Shown: positions 49,132 through 59,789 of the stretch, in pieces
How positions within the stretch are numbered: the first letter of the stretch is position 1
How the letters are laid out: every line of letters begins with the position of its first letter
Source: Gentiana macrophylla
Lineage: Eukaryota > Streptophyta > Magnoliopsida > Gentianales > Gentianaceae
NCBI GenBank assembly: GCA_026214975.1
Contig: CM047806.1
Span: forward strand, 100,371,832 to 100,435,831
Length of the DNA stretch: 64,000 nt
Direction: 5' to 3'
Notes under the pieces: model-generated
Database searches by the model: none
What the model was told of the DNA's origin: nothing
The model's input: only the letters and a program-made list of their open reading frames with translations
Made by a program: the position numbers and the translations under genes

Positions 49132-51856
49132 ATGCAGAGGTGGTCCTCAAAACTCCGGTCAGCGGTAGCTCTTTACCCGCTGGCAACAAGCTCCCAGCCA
49201 TATCCCCTGATCTCCGCCTTTACTCCCCCCGCAGCCTCATTTCTACTTATTCTTCTAATTTAGCTACTTTCTCCAGGTTTAAATCCCTAATCAATGACCC
49301 TCCATTTTCACATCAGCCTTATCTCTCCTCCTCTCCCTCTTCTTTCTTTCCTCTCTCTGTAAGTCGATTGGTTTCGTTTTTTGTTTTGTTTTCCTGTTAA
49401 TCTCAACGTTTCTCTTGCTCTTTTTTGTTTAATGTGAATTTTCTATTTTCTTTAAAATTCTGAATTGTTGTGTAATGTGTAATACCTTTTTTTCTTGAAT
49501 GTTTCCTCTTGATGTTTGCCTGCCTGCCCTACTGAGTGGAAATCATGAAATGTGCTAATTTTGGTTCTAAATTAGCATGAGAATTATAAAAATGCAACCT
49601 TTATCAATGCATTTTCTTTCTTGTGTTCATTTCTTATATTGGGTATGGGCATTTTCTTTCTTGTGTTCATGTTTAATTTCTTATATTGGCTATGGGTTTA
49701 TAGTTAATGCAAGTGAGGCATATAACAGCAAAACAGAAGAAAAGAAAATTAAAGAGTAGGCAGCCCATGACACCAATAGTGTCCAAAGTGAAGAAGACCA
49801 AAATGAAGGCTTATTCGTAAGTAACACATTTCGTAACTCCCAGCACTTATTCGTTATTCACATGTTTTCTGTTATGTTGAATGTTGTATTGATTCTTTGA
49901 GATTATATGGATTAGATCATTTAAGGGAAGATTTAGGATCATGAAGGATGGACTGATAAGGTGCTGGAGGGAAGGAAAACGGCACAATGCAACTTCAAAG
50001 GTTTGTTTATTGTTTTATTATTGATTAAGATGCTGAACATATTGTTGATTTTAACCGTCCAAGTGAAAGTTTTCTGCCACGCTTCTTGTTTGAATATTTT
50101 GCAGGTTTTGAATTTTGGCCTTCATCTGAATAATATGGAGAGCCTTTAGTGGCACCACACAACATCTATTGTGGCACCACACCGGGATGTGAGGTTCGAC
50201 TTTCCAGCAGTTGAACCTCAATGTGGTGCCCAAAGTAAGTTTGGTGTGGTGCCACTAAAGACTGCTGTTAATATGATCTATATGTAATGTAAGCTCTTGG
50301 CAAAAGTGACCACAGATATTTCATGGAAAATGATTTTTGTTTGTGAAGGAGGGTAGTATACACTAGCTGATCTAAGATGTGGTGTTGTTCTCTGATTAGA
50401 AGGTCACTTTATGCTGTCTTACTGGTAAAGAAAATGCAGGATCAGAAAGCTTTGTCTCTCTTCCGTTAATTTAAATAAGCATCGAGTGAATAGGATGAGT
50501 ACAAAAGTGAAACTTCAAGCTAATGATGTATTGGACTTGTTTGAACTTGTAGTAAACAGTTTACCTGCTTGATAGTTGGCCTGAAAATGATCTCAAATCA
50601 GGCTTCGGTGGTGCTTGATTTTGTTTATTTCTTTTGCATTTTTATTTCTTCTCCACTTATGACTAGTATCGTACACACTAGTCATCTACTAAGTTTCATG
50701 AGAAGGACTTTTTTGCGGAAAATCTAGTAAAAGACGAGCATAATTGTGCTGAATGAATCTTACATTTGCATATGGAACTATTATTCAGCATGTGTCTTGT
50801 AGTTTATTTGTCCTGTATCTGTTAAGTTAGTATGGGTGCATGTTGACTGTGGTGCTGTTTGCATCTTTCCTCTTAAAATTAAAAGGGGAATGTTATCCTT
50901 TTTCCATTTGGACGCCTTTACTCCCTTGGTAAGCAATTATGAGGATCGATTTGTCTGTAGATATGGAAGCTAAGTGACAACGGTTTTTAATTAATTTTCT
51001 TGAGTTAACTAGGCTACCTTTTTCCTGATTATGAAAACCGGATAGTTTTGACATTTGATGCTATTATTTGTCCAAAAACACACTCATTTCAGCATTAAGC
51101 CGGGGATTTAGATGTTCACAGCCATTTAAGCAGGGGATTTAGATGTTCACAATCACTGTTGGGGTGATTTGAAGAGAGGATTACAATCGGTTATAGGGCT
51201 GTAAAGGATATGACCAAGTTGAAGAATATTGTTGTCAAACATAGTGTGCCTAAATTATTACATGCTCAATATTGATTTGATATCCGCTTAATCGGGAAAT
51301 ATCTTGCTTGAGATCTGTTGGGAGTAAAAAATTCACGTGTGAGCTCAAACTGGTTGACATTTGATAAAGTTCATAGTCTGAGCTTGTTAGCCAAAACCAT
51401 GTTTGCAAAAAGCCCTTATTTTTGTTGAATTTTTCGTATTCTTTTTAGTTAGGATTATTTATGATAGCATTCGAATTAAGAATGAGGTGCTTCGAGTTAG
51501 GCTCGTCTTGCTAATAAGTCGTTCAAAACAAGTTTTGGTCAAACGGAATGTGGAAACTAAGAACTGAGTGCTGGTCACGTACTTGTGGTTCTGCTCATGC
51601 GTAGTCCTATTCATCTCTTTGTACAAGCATTTGGTGGTTCTTATGTATTGTTAAAAATATGTTGCTGTAAGACACATTAGGCAATCCGTGTTTTTATTTT
51701 AATTTTCATGATTTCTTGTGCAATGTAATTTTCGAGAAGTTGATATAGTGTTCCTTCTTGTTACAGTCGAAGAAAGCAAGGCGTAGGCTGAGACGACCTG
51801 GTACTGTCCCTTTGGCCTATCGAAAAAGTGATGAAAAAGCTCAATTTCGTGGTTAA
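49132..51856 (+). CDS. Mitochondrial large-subunit ribosomal protein bL35m, four exons
   Basis: Exons 49132-49358, 49764-49816, 49916-50000 and 51767-51856, all with GT-AG introns. Exon 1 begins MQRWSSKLRS and is Ser/Pro/Leu-rich, like a mitochondrial targeting peptide. Exons 2-3 encode PMTPIVSKVKKTKMKAYSSF and IMKDGLIRCWREGKRHNATS. Exon 4 encodes SKKARRRLRRPGTVPLAY. Together these give the basic bL35 fold, which binds rRNA in the large subunit. As written, exon 1 needs one extra base near 49220 (a CCGG-like site) to stay in frame with TYSSNLATFSRF. In exon 4 a +1 and a later -1 shift replace the conserved VMKKLNF ending (51817-51850) yet keep the stop. Both exon 4 breaks are at sites where CAG or CTG would restore the frame. 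I judge the gene functional and the breaks sequence errors. It converges with the gene at 52310-54187. Confidence 0.8.
50144..50260. repeat. 117-bp fold-back element in bL35m intron 3
   Basis: Perfect 17-bp terminal inverted repeats CTTTAGTGGCACCACAC (50144-50160) and its complement (50244-50260). A second, imperfect pair inside (GAGGTTCGAC / GTTGAACCTC) lets almost the whole element fold on itself. No clear target duplication. It is a small MITE or a hairpin-forming intron segment. Confidence 0.8.
51090..51154. repeat. Short tandem duplication in bL35m intron 3
   Basis: GGGGATTTAGATGTTCACA occurs twice about 31 bp apart, each preceded by an AAGC block. Confidence 0.75.
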
Positions 51857-52309
51857 AATCCATGCACGGCACGGCCAATGTCTCTTATTCCTTCCTAGAA
51901 GTTGGTCTTTCCTCTTTGTTGTTTTAAACCTTTCTTTTTTATATCAGAAATTCTATTTTTGTAGGTTTTTCAGTAAACTTATTTTGATGCTCATTTTAGC
52001 TTTGTAGCTTGAAAAGAATGATTTTTCAGTAGTTCAGCAAATGATCTGAACCAGGAAAGTTCCTTCAGCCAGGTTTATTTTCAAGCTTAAATATTACATT
52101 GCATAAAGAATTGATATGATAAAACAGTTGTTACCGTTGCATTCTTCGTTATTTTCTTTTAGAAAACGCTTTTTAACATCGAATTTTCTGAAAAAGAAAA
52201 TTCGAGTTTTATGCGTTTATATAATTAACTCGATTCTTTCTGGATCCACCTAAATGAGATACTCTTGTACACTGAATTGTGCTTTTATTCAAATCATTTT
52301 CCTATTTAC
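51857..52309. other. Intergenic space between convergent genes
   Basis: It holds the 3' flanks of bL35m and of the minus-strand transporter. AT-rich, no other feature seen. Confidence 0.5.
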
Positions 52310-54187
52310 TCAACAAACAAAATGAATATAAGAGACAGAAGGAGAATCATCCCAACCCATTTCATACTTCGAGTTTTTCTTCAATGGAAGGTCGCTTTTC
52401 TTCGACAGCAACACTATCGAATCCAACCGTTGATCGGTTCCCCTTATCGTGCTGATCTCGACATTCCCTGCAGCTTTAGCTCCTTTAGCATTATCAATGT
52501 TCCCAAAGATCAAAACTACTACTCCAAGAATGGCTGTCCAAAATGCAACCCCGAAGCGACCAATTCACATGTCTAGGAATAGCTGATGCAAATGCAAAAC
52601 CGGCACAAGTGCCTACGGTTTTGATCCATGAAAACCATACCGAAAGCACCTTCTTTGCCTTCTGGACTACAATCCAGCACAAGTACTCTTCCAAAAGCGT
52701 ACAAAATTCCTGTCGCGTTGTCTGAACAGCTGCAAACACCAGCAGATGTCCTGTTTGTTTGACATAAATCGATGTTAGATATTAAATGCAGAGAGATTTC
52801 ACTTTCAATATAGTTGTACTTTGTTGCACATAACCTGTTCGCCAAATGTCCTCACGGAAATAGAACCCAAATCCAGAAGTTAAAGCAGAAAGGAGTAAGC
52901 CTAAAAGCTGCAGTTTCACTGCATCTGCTCTAAGTATCCGCTGCAATTGATGTGATAAGGGTAAAGAAAGCAGAGGAAACATGAAGTACAATAGCCATAG
53001 ATACAATAAATTGTATCTATTGACGCAAAGATCCCCTACTACATAAAGCAGCCCTGCTGTAAAGATGCACATTGTTGTGAAGGAAGAGAGGAATACTCCG
53101 ACAAGACTCCCTATTGCATATGGGTACTTAAAAACCGACACCAAATGCGAAATGGATGATGAATCTGAAAATGTATCCGGGTTTGCACCGTCCCTGTTCG
53201 CGCCAAAGATTTGAGCCGTGCCAGCAAGCCATATGAGGCCACTGAAGATCGAAACCACCCACAAGCTTGTGAAGTCATCGCTTTTTCTCAACATGTAGAA
53301 CACAAAAGCAGAGACAATGGCTGAACCTAAGCTGCCAGCCGCGGTGGAGTAAAGAGAGAGAAACCCTGCAGTAGATCTTCTTTTCGAGAAGTTTTTGGCG
53401 GAGCCCACGTATCCGTGTATCATTAGGCCAAGGTATCGTGATTGGAACGCCTTGCCAACAGTGCTAGCCACGACTATGATTGCTATGTAAGGTGGAAATA
53501 TCCATCTCGTGTTGAAAAATCCCGCCGGAAGGCAGAAGATAGCTCCGGTTGCTGTCGCTATTCCGGCAATCACTTGTGGATTCAGACCCTTATCAAGCTG
53601 AATTGCAAGGAAACCAAGTACTGGTGCAGAAAGAATCAGTCCCAAGATCCACGAAAACGATGTCCATTCGAGTGGAGAAAGATGGACTGTATTGCTGATC
53701 TTAATTGATTTATGTATCAATCTTTCATACCTGAAATTTCATCAAAAGGTACATTTTCAATATCAGAGCAAAACAAAGACAAAGATATTTCATGTTTTGC
53801 ATTTTGCCATAACGAAAATTCGACTTACAATTGCATCTGCTTTTGCTTGCATTCCAAGCCTTTGTAGCTTCGATTCCAACCATTTGTAGGTTCCGGTGGA
53901 AGGCGCAAAGTTTGAGCAACAATCATTGAAAAAAGTATAGGAATCAAAACTGTTTGAATAAAGTAAGAACAAAATTCATAAAAATACCACCAAAAAACTT
54001 CACCCTTTGTAGGCTTTACTTCATTTCTTTCTGCATATGCTTCATAAGCCTTCTTAGCCCTTTGAATTTTAGCAGCAACATTGCTTAAATCTGATGTAGC
54101 CATGGCTTCTTCATCCTCTATTGATGTGGGACGACGCATCGATGCAGATGCCTGAACTTCTTTAGTTTCTGACAAGTCTAGAGACAT
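52310..54187 (-). CDS. Multi-pass membrane transporter, MFS type (ATG22/UMF1-like), three exons
   Basis: Exon 1 is 54187-53829 (donor GTAAGT), exon 2 is 53730-52835, and exon 3 starts at 52750 with a stop at 52310. The start at 54187 is the first Met of the acidic MSLDLSETKEVQASASMRRP; an upstream in-frame Met (54364) would add 59 residues of low quality. Exon 1 ends in a helix with EVFWWYFYEFCSYFIQTVL, like the first segment of ATG22/UMF1 transporters. Exon 2 has about nine hydrophobic segments. In exon 3 recognisable sequence (TGILYAFGRVLVLDCSPEGK; then VWFSWIKTVGTCAGFAFASA; then TAILGVVVLIFGNIDNAKGA) lies in three different frames, with breaks near 52750, 52643 and 52557. Either the last exon is decayed or it contains small sequence errors. 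The substrate is unknown. The family assignment rests on motif resemblance only. Confidence 0.65.
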
Positions 54188-54498
54188 TTTTTTAAATAAT
54201 TTTATTTTAAATTGTTTTTTCTTTGTAATTGTTAGTAATATTATAACATGTTTGCAATGTTTTTGGGGTATAAATATGAAGGCATGAAATAACATTGTTT
54301 TGGTCATAAGTTGCTTGCTGGCTGTGAAGATTTCAAGGAATTTGAAGGGCTTTGGTTTGTCCATTGCAGAAACAAGTGTGAAAGTGGCACATTGGCAGCA
54401 TTGTTAACACGTTGGTTTTAGTTGTTACCTATGCTTCCCCTCGCTTTCTTCAGCCTTCGTGACTACTCATCATACAAGAATGCCTTAGCATAACAAAG

Positions 54499-54501
<3 letters not shown>

Positions 54502-54533
<32 letters not shown>
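54502..54533. repeat. Poly(T) run
   Basis: About 32 consecutive T residues upstream of the transporter gene; length is unreliable in any assembly. Confidence 0.9.
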
Positions 54534-54534
<1 letters not shown>

Positions 54535-54565
54535 GGTACCAAGTCTTTTGTTTCCTTTAGAAAAA

Positions 54566-54936
54566 TGGGAAATTAGGGATAATGATACAATCTGAATATT
54601 TTTAAGAATATGACAAATATACATATTTTTTTTTTAGGAGAAGGACAATCTGCATAATTTTATAGGGAGGAAGAATGAACAATGAATCCTAAAATTAGTG
54701 AATCTCCCAGTGAATCCAAAATCAAATGAATTTTGACAGTGAATCCCGAAAATCAGTGAATTTCAACAATGAATTTTGTAAATTAGTGAATTTCGGCAGT
54801 GAATTTAAACAGTGAATTTCGAACACAAGTGAATTTCGACAGTGGATAAATAGTTTTGTCCTTTATGCAAAAGTTTCAAAAGACTGTCCTTCTCATCAAT
54901 TGATGAAATATTTCTGTCATTCTCTCTCATTCCCCC
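54566..54936. mobile_element. MITE family 1, copy B, TSD TTAGAAAAA
   Basis: 371 bp with ends TGGGAAATTAGGGATAATGA and, reversed, GGGGGAATGAGAGAGAATGA (imperfect terminal inverted repeats). A perfect 9-bp target duplication TTAGAAAAA flanks it (54557-54565, 54937-54945), the size made by Mutator-like transposases. The interior repeats AGTGAATTTCG-like words. Confidence 0.85.
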
Positions 54937-54963
54937 TTAGAAAAAACAATGTCTTTTTGGGTA

Positions 54964-55359
54964 GAGTAACCCTACTGGCACAATCATTGTGCCATAACGG
55001 GTGACACATCTTAATTTCTAACCTTTGACGATGATGAGTCTACATCAGGGGCAATTCCAAGAATTTTTTTCAGTAGAGTCACCGGACTGTAAAATTACAT
55101 TTTTTATCCAAAAAATTTATTCCAGTGGGGTTACTGGAGCCTAAAACTACAATTTTTTTAACAACAAAACGATATTTTTAATAACAAAACTATATCGTTT
55201 TAATATTGATTTTTCCTCAGATCTCATTGGGGTCACGTGACTTCTGCTTCTACATAGATCATTTTTGGTCTACATGATGATCAATTGGTCTTATATCATG
55301 ATCAAAGGTAGAAAATTAAGTTGTGTCGTGCCACTACAGTTGTGCCTGTAACATTACTC
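54964..55359. mobile_element. MITE family 2 (Mutator-like), TSD TTTTGGGTA
   Basis: 396 bp with terminal inverted repeats of roughly 80 bp at about 75% by eye. The left end is GAGTAACCCTACTGGCACAA; the right end reversed is GAGTAATGTTACAGGCACAA. Flanked by a perfect 9-bp duplication TTTTGGGTA (54955-54963, 55360-55368). No coding capacity. It sits 18 bp from MITE copy B. Confidence 0.88.
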
Positions 55360-55368
55360 TTTTGGGTA

Positions 55369-56245
55369 TTCATTTCTTCTGTTATGGTGTGTTTCATTTA
55401 CAAACATATTTATACAAGTCATGTATTTAATACGCCAAACATGTATATAACTATTACATATGAATAATCCTTCACATACGATTCGTATAAAACAAGACTT
55501 TATCGGCAAAACCTCTCTATAACATCTTATCACAGAGTACCATTTATTCACTAATGATCGATATCTATGCTCATATCAATGATTTGCATGATCAATCAGT
55601 TCTAGAATTAATAACCAAGAGAATCGTCTTTCTACTTCCATAGGAAGGAGTACTGATCTTTGAATGATGCAAACGTGAACGGGACTGTGTTCAGAATTAA
55701 CTTTATCGCCATATCAAACACCACCATTGAAAATGCATGAGTCTATAATGAATCATGATTAAGAATTTAATCCATAAATAGTCATATTGTGATCCAATTA
55801 TATTCTTTTATTACGGAATTACTATAATATCGTCATAATGAATCGTCCAGGTCCTACATGATCTCATCACATATAAGTGCAGTCACTTAGGTGTCAAACA
55901 CTGACGGTGTGAATAAGGTGGTCACACTAAAGTGTTGTGAGGCACTAATGATGCTTTGACTGTAAGATATCAAACTTCAGTCAGTTTCATCATAGACCTA
56001 ATGTTTTTAATGTATCACCATAAACTCAATCCTCCCGTACGTAACTCTTATGCACCGATCACTATGACCACATAACGAACCTCTGGGGATTTTCTGTGAA
56101 GTTCATTTAGAAGCATACTACTAAGCAAATAATGAGATTAATAGTGAATATTACTTTTATTTATAATAATACAGTAAAACATTATCCTTTCGAGAACCGC
56201 TCCTAAGAGAATATTCATGGATATAGCTTCTTATCATAAACATTA
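55369..56245. other. No gene recognised; possible old LTR sequence
   Basis: AT-rich sequence without coding content. Its style (GTCACTTAGGTG, GAACCTCTGGGG and similar) recalls copia LTR interiors, but no ends or duplication can be shown. Confidence 0.35.
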
Positions 56246-56253
56246 TAAAAAAA

Positions 56254-56637
56254 TGGGAAATTAGGGATAATGACACAATCTGAAATATTTTTAAGTAACA
56301 TGACAGCTACATATTTTTTACAGGGAGAAGGACAACTGCATAATTTTTATAACGAGAAGGACAAACAGTGAATCCCGAAAATCAGTGAATCTCCCCAGTG
56401 AATCCCGAAATCAGTGAATGAATCCCGAAAATCAGTGAATTTCGACAATGAATTTTGAAAATTAGTGAATTTCGACAGTGAATTTCGGCAGTGAATTTAA
56501 ATAGTGAATTTCGACAGTGAATTTAAACAGTGAACTTCGACAGTGAATAAATAGTTTTTTCCTTTATGCAAAAGTTTCAAAAGACTGTCATTCTACTCAA
56601 TTGATGAAATATTTCTGTCCTTCTCCCTCATTCCCCC
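56254..56637. mobile_element. MITE family 1, copy C
   Basis: 384 bp, starting TGGGAAATTAGGGATAATGA and ending TCCCTCATTCCCCC, flanked by TAAAAAAA on both sides (56246-56253 and 56638-56645, at least 8 bp). It contains the clearest internal series of CAGTGAATTTCGA-like repeats. Confidence 0.85.
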
Positions 56638-57080
56638 TAAAAAAATGGCAAACATTTTCTCTTTTGGGTCCAAATAGATCAAGAGGAGGAGCGTTCTCTT
56701 AGTTAGTGAGTCTTCGAAAGAGCATTTTGCTGCTTACCATCCTTCTCTTATGGATCCTCTACTTGTCTCAAAGGCAATCTAAGTTGTTTTCAGCGATTGG
56801 ATTCGGATTAAATCAAAAAATTCGACCAGTCAGGAAATTCATGATCCAATCATGTATTTCTGATAAATTGAATCAAGATTGAAGTTGATTCAAACTTCAA
56901 TTACCGAAAGAAACTAACGAAATGAAGAATTTTTATTAATGACAAAGAGAAATATAAATAATGACGAAGAAACATCAATTGTGACGAACGACTACAATTT
57001 GGAGTAATCAACTTATTTTGAGCAGAATGAATGTTACTTCTACTCTAATTACAACTTATTTAGTGTTCTAAATTGTAATT

Positions 57081-57193
57081 TTTTTACGGATACGAAAGAT
57101 ACACATGCACGCATACTTTTGTCCTCACTGGGACTCGAACCAGCAACCTTTGGGTTAATGACCATAACACTTACCGTTGGGCTGATGTCATAT
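57081..57193 (-). mobile_element. tRNA-derived SINE with 20-bp target duplication
   Basis: The minus strand shows a box A-like CAGCCCAACGGTAAGTG and a canonical box B GGTTCGAGTCC, followed by a short 3' part ending CGTAAAAAAATT. Flanks are TAGTGTTCTAAATTGTAATT (57061-57080) and TAGCGTTCTAAGTTGTAATT (57194-57213), a 20-bp duplication with two differences. A SINE is preferred over a tRNA gene because of the tail, the duplication and the absence of an acceptor stem. Confidence 0.85.
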
Positions 57194-57213
57194 TAGCGTT
57201 CTAAGTTGTAATT

Positions 57214-57327
57214 TGAGATAAGAAAGCGGTTACAACTACTTCTTAAATAACCACCTACCTACCAACTTTTTAACTAACTTTTAACTTAAGGTACACTACA
57301 ATTATAGCTTAATTCTAGAGTAATACA
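57214..57327 (-). mobile_element. Start of the 3' LTR of a copia element
   Basis: Directly after the copia stop codon the minus strand has a polypurine tract (GCTTGAGGGGG, 57328-57338) and then TGTATTACTC, an LTR start. The LTR continues beyond the SINE, to an end that cannot be fixed between about 56.65 and 57.06 kb. Confidence 0.7.
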
Positions 57328-57332
57328 CCCCC

Positions 57333-58883
57333 TCAAGCTGGATTAGGGGCATGGATATTGTACACATGATAGGATTGCAGCAGATGAGAAAATGTAGGGC
57401 CATCTAATGGCTTTGTGTGGAGGCCTGCTAACTGTTTCTTGGTAAGGATAGGCAGCGGCTTCACTAATCCAACTTGAAACTTCTCTCTAATGAAGTGGAA
57501 ATCAAGTTCTATGTGTTTTGTGCGTTCATGGAACACTGGATTCTCCATTATGTGTATAGAACTATCATTATCACAGAATACGGGCACAACTTTGGGATGA
57601 TGAATCTGGAAATCTTGCAAGAGATAAAGTAGATACTGGATTTCTGCTGTGGCAATTGCTACTGCTCTATATTCTCCCTCTGAAAAGCTCTTGGGAAAAA
57701 TTGCTTGCTTCTTTGTCTTCCAAGAAACTAGGGAATCGATCTTCTTGTGTCTTGACAACTTGCCCAGTCAGAATCCGAGTAGGAATTAAGTACATTTGCA
57801 GAAGGAAAAATGAGCCCTTGCCCTAGAGCAGACTTGAGATATTTGAGCAATTTGTGAGCAACTTGAAGATATAGTTCTATAGGGTGTGAAATAAGCTGGC
57901 TCAATTGTTGTGTGGCATATGCAATGTTTGGTCTCGTTAGGCTGAGGTAGAGAAGTTTGCCCACTAAAGATCTATAGTAGGAATTGGCTGCTAGTAAAGG
58001 TGAATCTCCATTGCAGAGCCTTTTAGTTGTTGTCATAGGGACCCTACTAGGTTTACACCCCAGATAACCATATTCTGCCAATAGATCAATGCAGTATTTC
58101 CTTTGAGTGAACATTACACCAGATTTGGATCTGGCCACTTCAAGGCCAAGGAAGAACTTTAGTTCACCTAAATCTTTGATAGTGACCCGATGATGTATGA
58201 AGTGGTTTACCTCTTAAATGAGTTGTTGATTACTGCTGGCAGCTTTGTTGTCATAGGGACCCTACTGGGTTTACACCCTAGATAACCATATTATGTCAGT
58301 AAATCAATACAGTATTTCGTATGAGTGAACATTATACCAGATTTGGATTTAGCCACTTCAAGGCCAAGGAAGAACTTTAGTTCACCAAAATCTTTGATAG
58401 TGAACCTGTGATGTAAGAAGTTGTTTATCTTTTGAATGAGTTGTAGATTACTCTGCTGGCGGCTATTATATCATCAACATATACTAAGAGAATGATAATG
58501 TCTTGACCAGAACCTTTGGTAAACATGCTATGATCATGGACTGATTGCTTGAACCCTTGTTGAAGGAGGGCATTGCTTAATTTGACATTCCATTGCCTTG
58601 AAGCATGATAATGTCTTGACCAGAACCTTTGGTGAACATGCTATGATCATGGACGTTGAATGAGGGCAATGGTTAATTTGACATTCCATTGGCTTAAAGC
58701 TTGTTTCAGTCCATAAAGAGACTTAACCAACTAGCAGAGCTTCTTGTTGTCATTTGTCTTATATCCTTGAGGCACGGTCATGTACACCTCTTCATCTAGA
58801 TTACCATGCAAAAATGCATTATTCACATCCATTTGGTGTAATGCCCATCCTTTGATTGGAGCAATGGCAAGAATAGTTCTCAT
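57333..58883 (-). pseudogene. Ty1/copia pol remnant (RT and RNase H) with internal duplications
   Basis: Minus strand, from the right: RT block [20 protein letters not shown] (58731-58883), YVDDI near 58465-58490, GELKFFLGLEVARSKSG near 58140, YYRSLVGKLLYLSLTRPNIA, SYSDSDWASCQDTRRS, then RNase H with EGEYRAVAIATAEIQYL, FCDNDSSIHIMENPVFHERT and IELDFHFIREK. The C-terminal RNase H frame (57333-57758) is intact. Two stretches are duplicated in tandem (58029-58200 with 58248-58415; 58493-58605 with 58608-58705). Gag, protease and integrase are missing, and the right end stops at a repeat at 58884. Confidence 0.9.
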
Positions 58884-59220
58884 AAAACTTAGGTTGTGAG
58901 GTGAGAGAAGTCCATCTGTTAATATAATGGTGAAACAATCACAAATGTCCAATGTGGAACACTTTAACACGCCCCTTCAAGTGTGTCCTATAAACATCCT
59001 GGGCCAAATAGCACACAAGGCGTATAAATGGCACTACAAAGTCAACAAAGAGACACAACACTTGCAGAATAAATGAGTATTTGATACCGTATAAAAATCT
59101 AGACCAAACCCATTTAAAAGGAGATGCCTCATCCAAAACCTAGCTTGTGAGGTTAGAGAAGACCGTCTTTTAATATGATGGTAAATCAATTACAAGTACC
59201 CGATGTGACACACTTTAACA
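58884..59220 (-). mobile_element. Possible TRIM (short LTR-flanked element), 3' LTR truncated
   Basis: Two ~86-bp direct repeats (58884-58969 and 59135-59220) both start, on the minus strand, TGTTAAAGTGT(G/T)(T/C)CCACAT-like. Before the left copy lies a purine-rich CACTTGAAGGGGCG (58970-58983), and inside the right copy's downstream side CGGTATCAAA (about 59083-59092) resembles a Met-tRNA primer-binding site. This fits a terminal-repeat retrotransposon in miniature with 127-bp 5' LTR, about 124-bp interior and a 3' LTR cut at the copia junction. Confidence 0.55.
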
Positions 59221-59789
59221 ACCATCATAGAAAACGAGACAACCACGCCATAGAGGTGGAAAATATTTCCAAAAACATTTTCCGTCGCGGGAAATACTTG
59301 TGTGGTGTCTCCACACGTGTCGAGACTCGTGTGTAGTAAAACTATTACTACACGATTTAATTCTCAGATTTAGATCATGCGTGGTTCGATCGTCGTTTCA
59401 TCCGTCACTTCACCTCAAAATACACCCGGGAAATTCTAACATGAAGACTCCCCTGTAAGGAGTGACGTATGAACAATCGCGAGAATGAAATCGTGTGGTG
59501 CAGATTTGTCGCGTGGGTTCTTTCTCCATGTGAGAGCCTCCACTGTAGAAACTTCCCAATACACCTCCTCCACAAAAGTATTTTCCGTCACGGACCAACA
59601 ATTTCCGTTTGGATCAGATCTGTACGAGGCCATTGCGGCCGGGGTTTGGGCAGAGACTCATCCACTTTGATATAACGACTTCTAATATCCACTCAAAATT
59701 CCATACATTCTCAATTCAAAAACCTTCGAGAAATTCCAAATGTATTCAATTCATTCTCCCGAAGCTCTCTCTTCAATCTCACTGCAATC
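59221..59789 (+). promoter_or_regulatory. Upstream region of PLGG1 (promoter and 5' UTR)
   Basis: No other gene is seen. A TATA-like GATATAACG lies at about 59669. Several short overlapping frames on both strands are not supported. The transcript start cannot be fixed from sequence. Confidence 0.4.

Noticed and set aside
57121..57190. tRNA gene on the minus strand
   Set aside because: Box A and B are present but no acceptor stem pairs, and a 20-bp target duplication with A-rich tail identifies a SINE.
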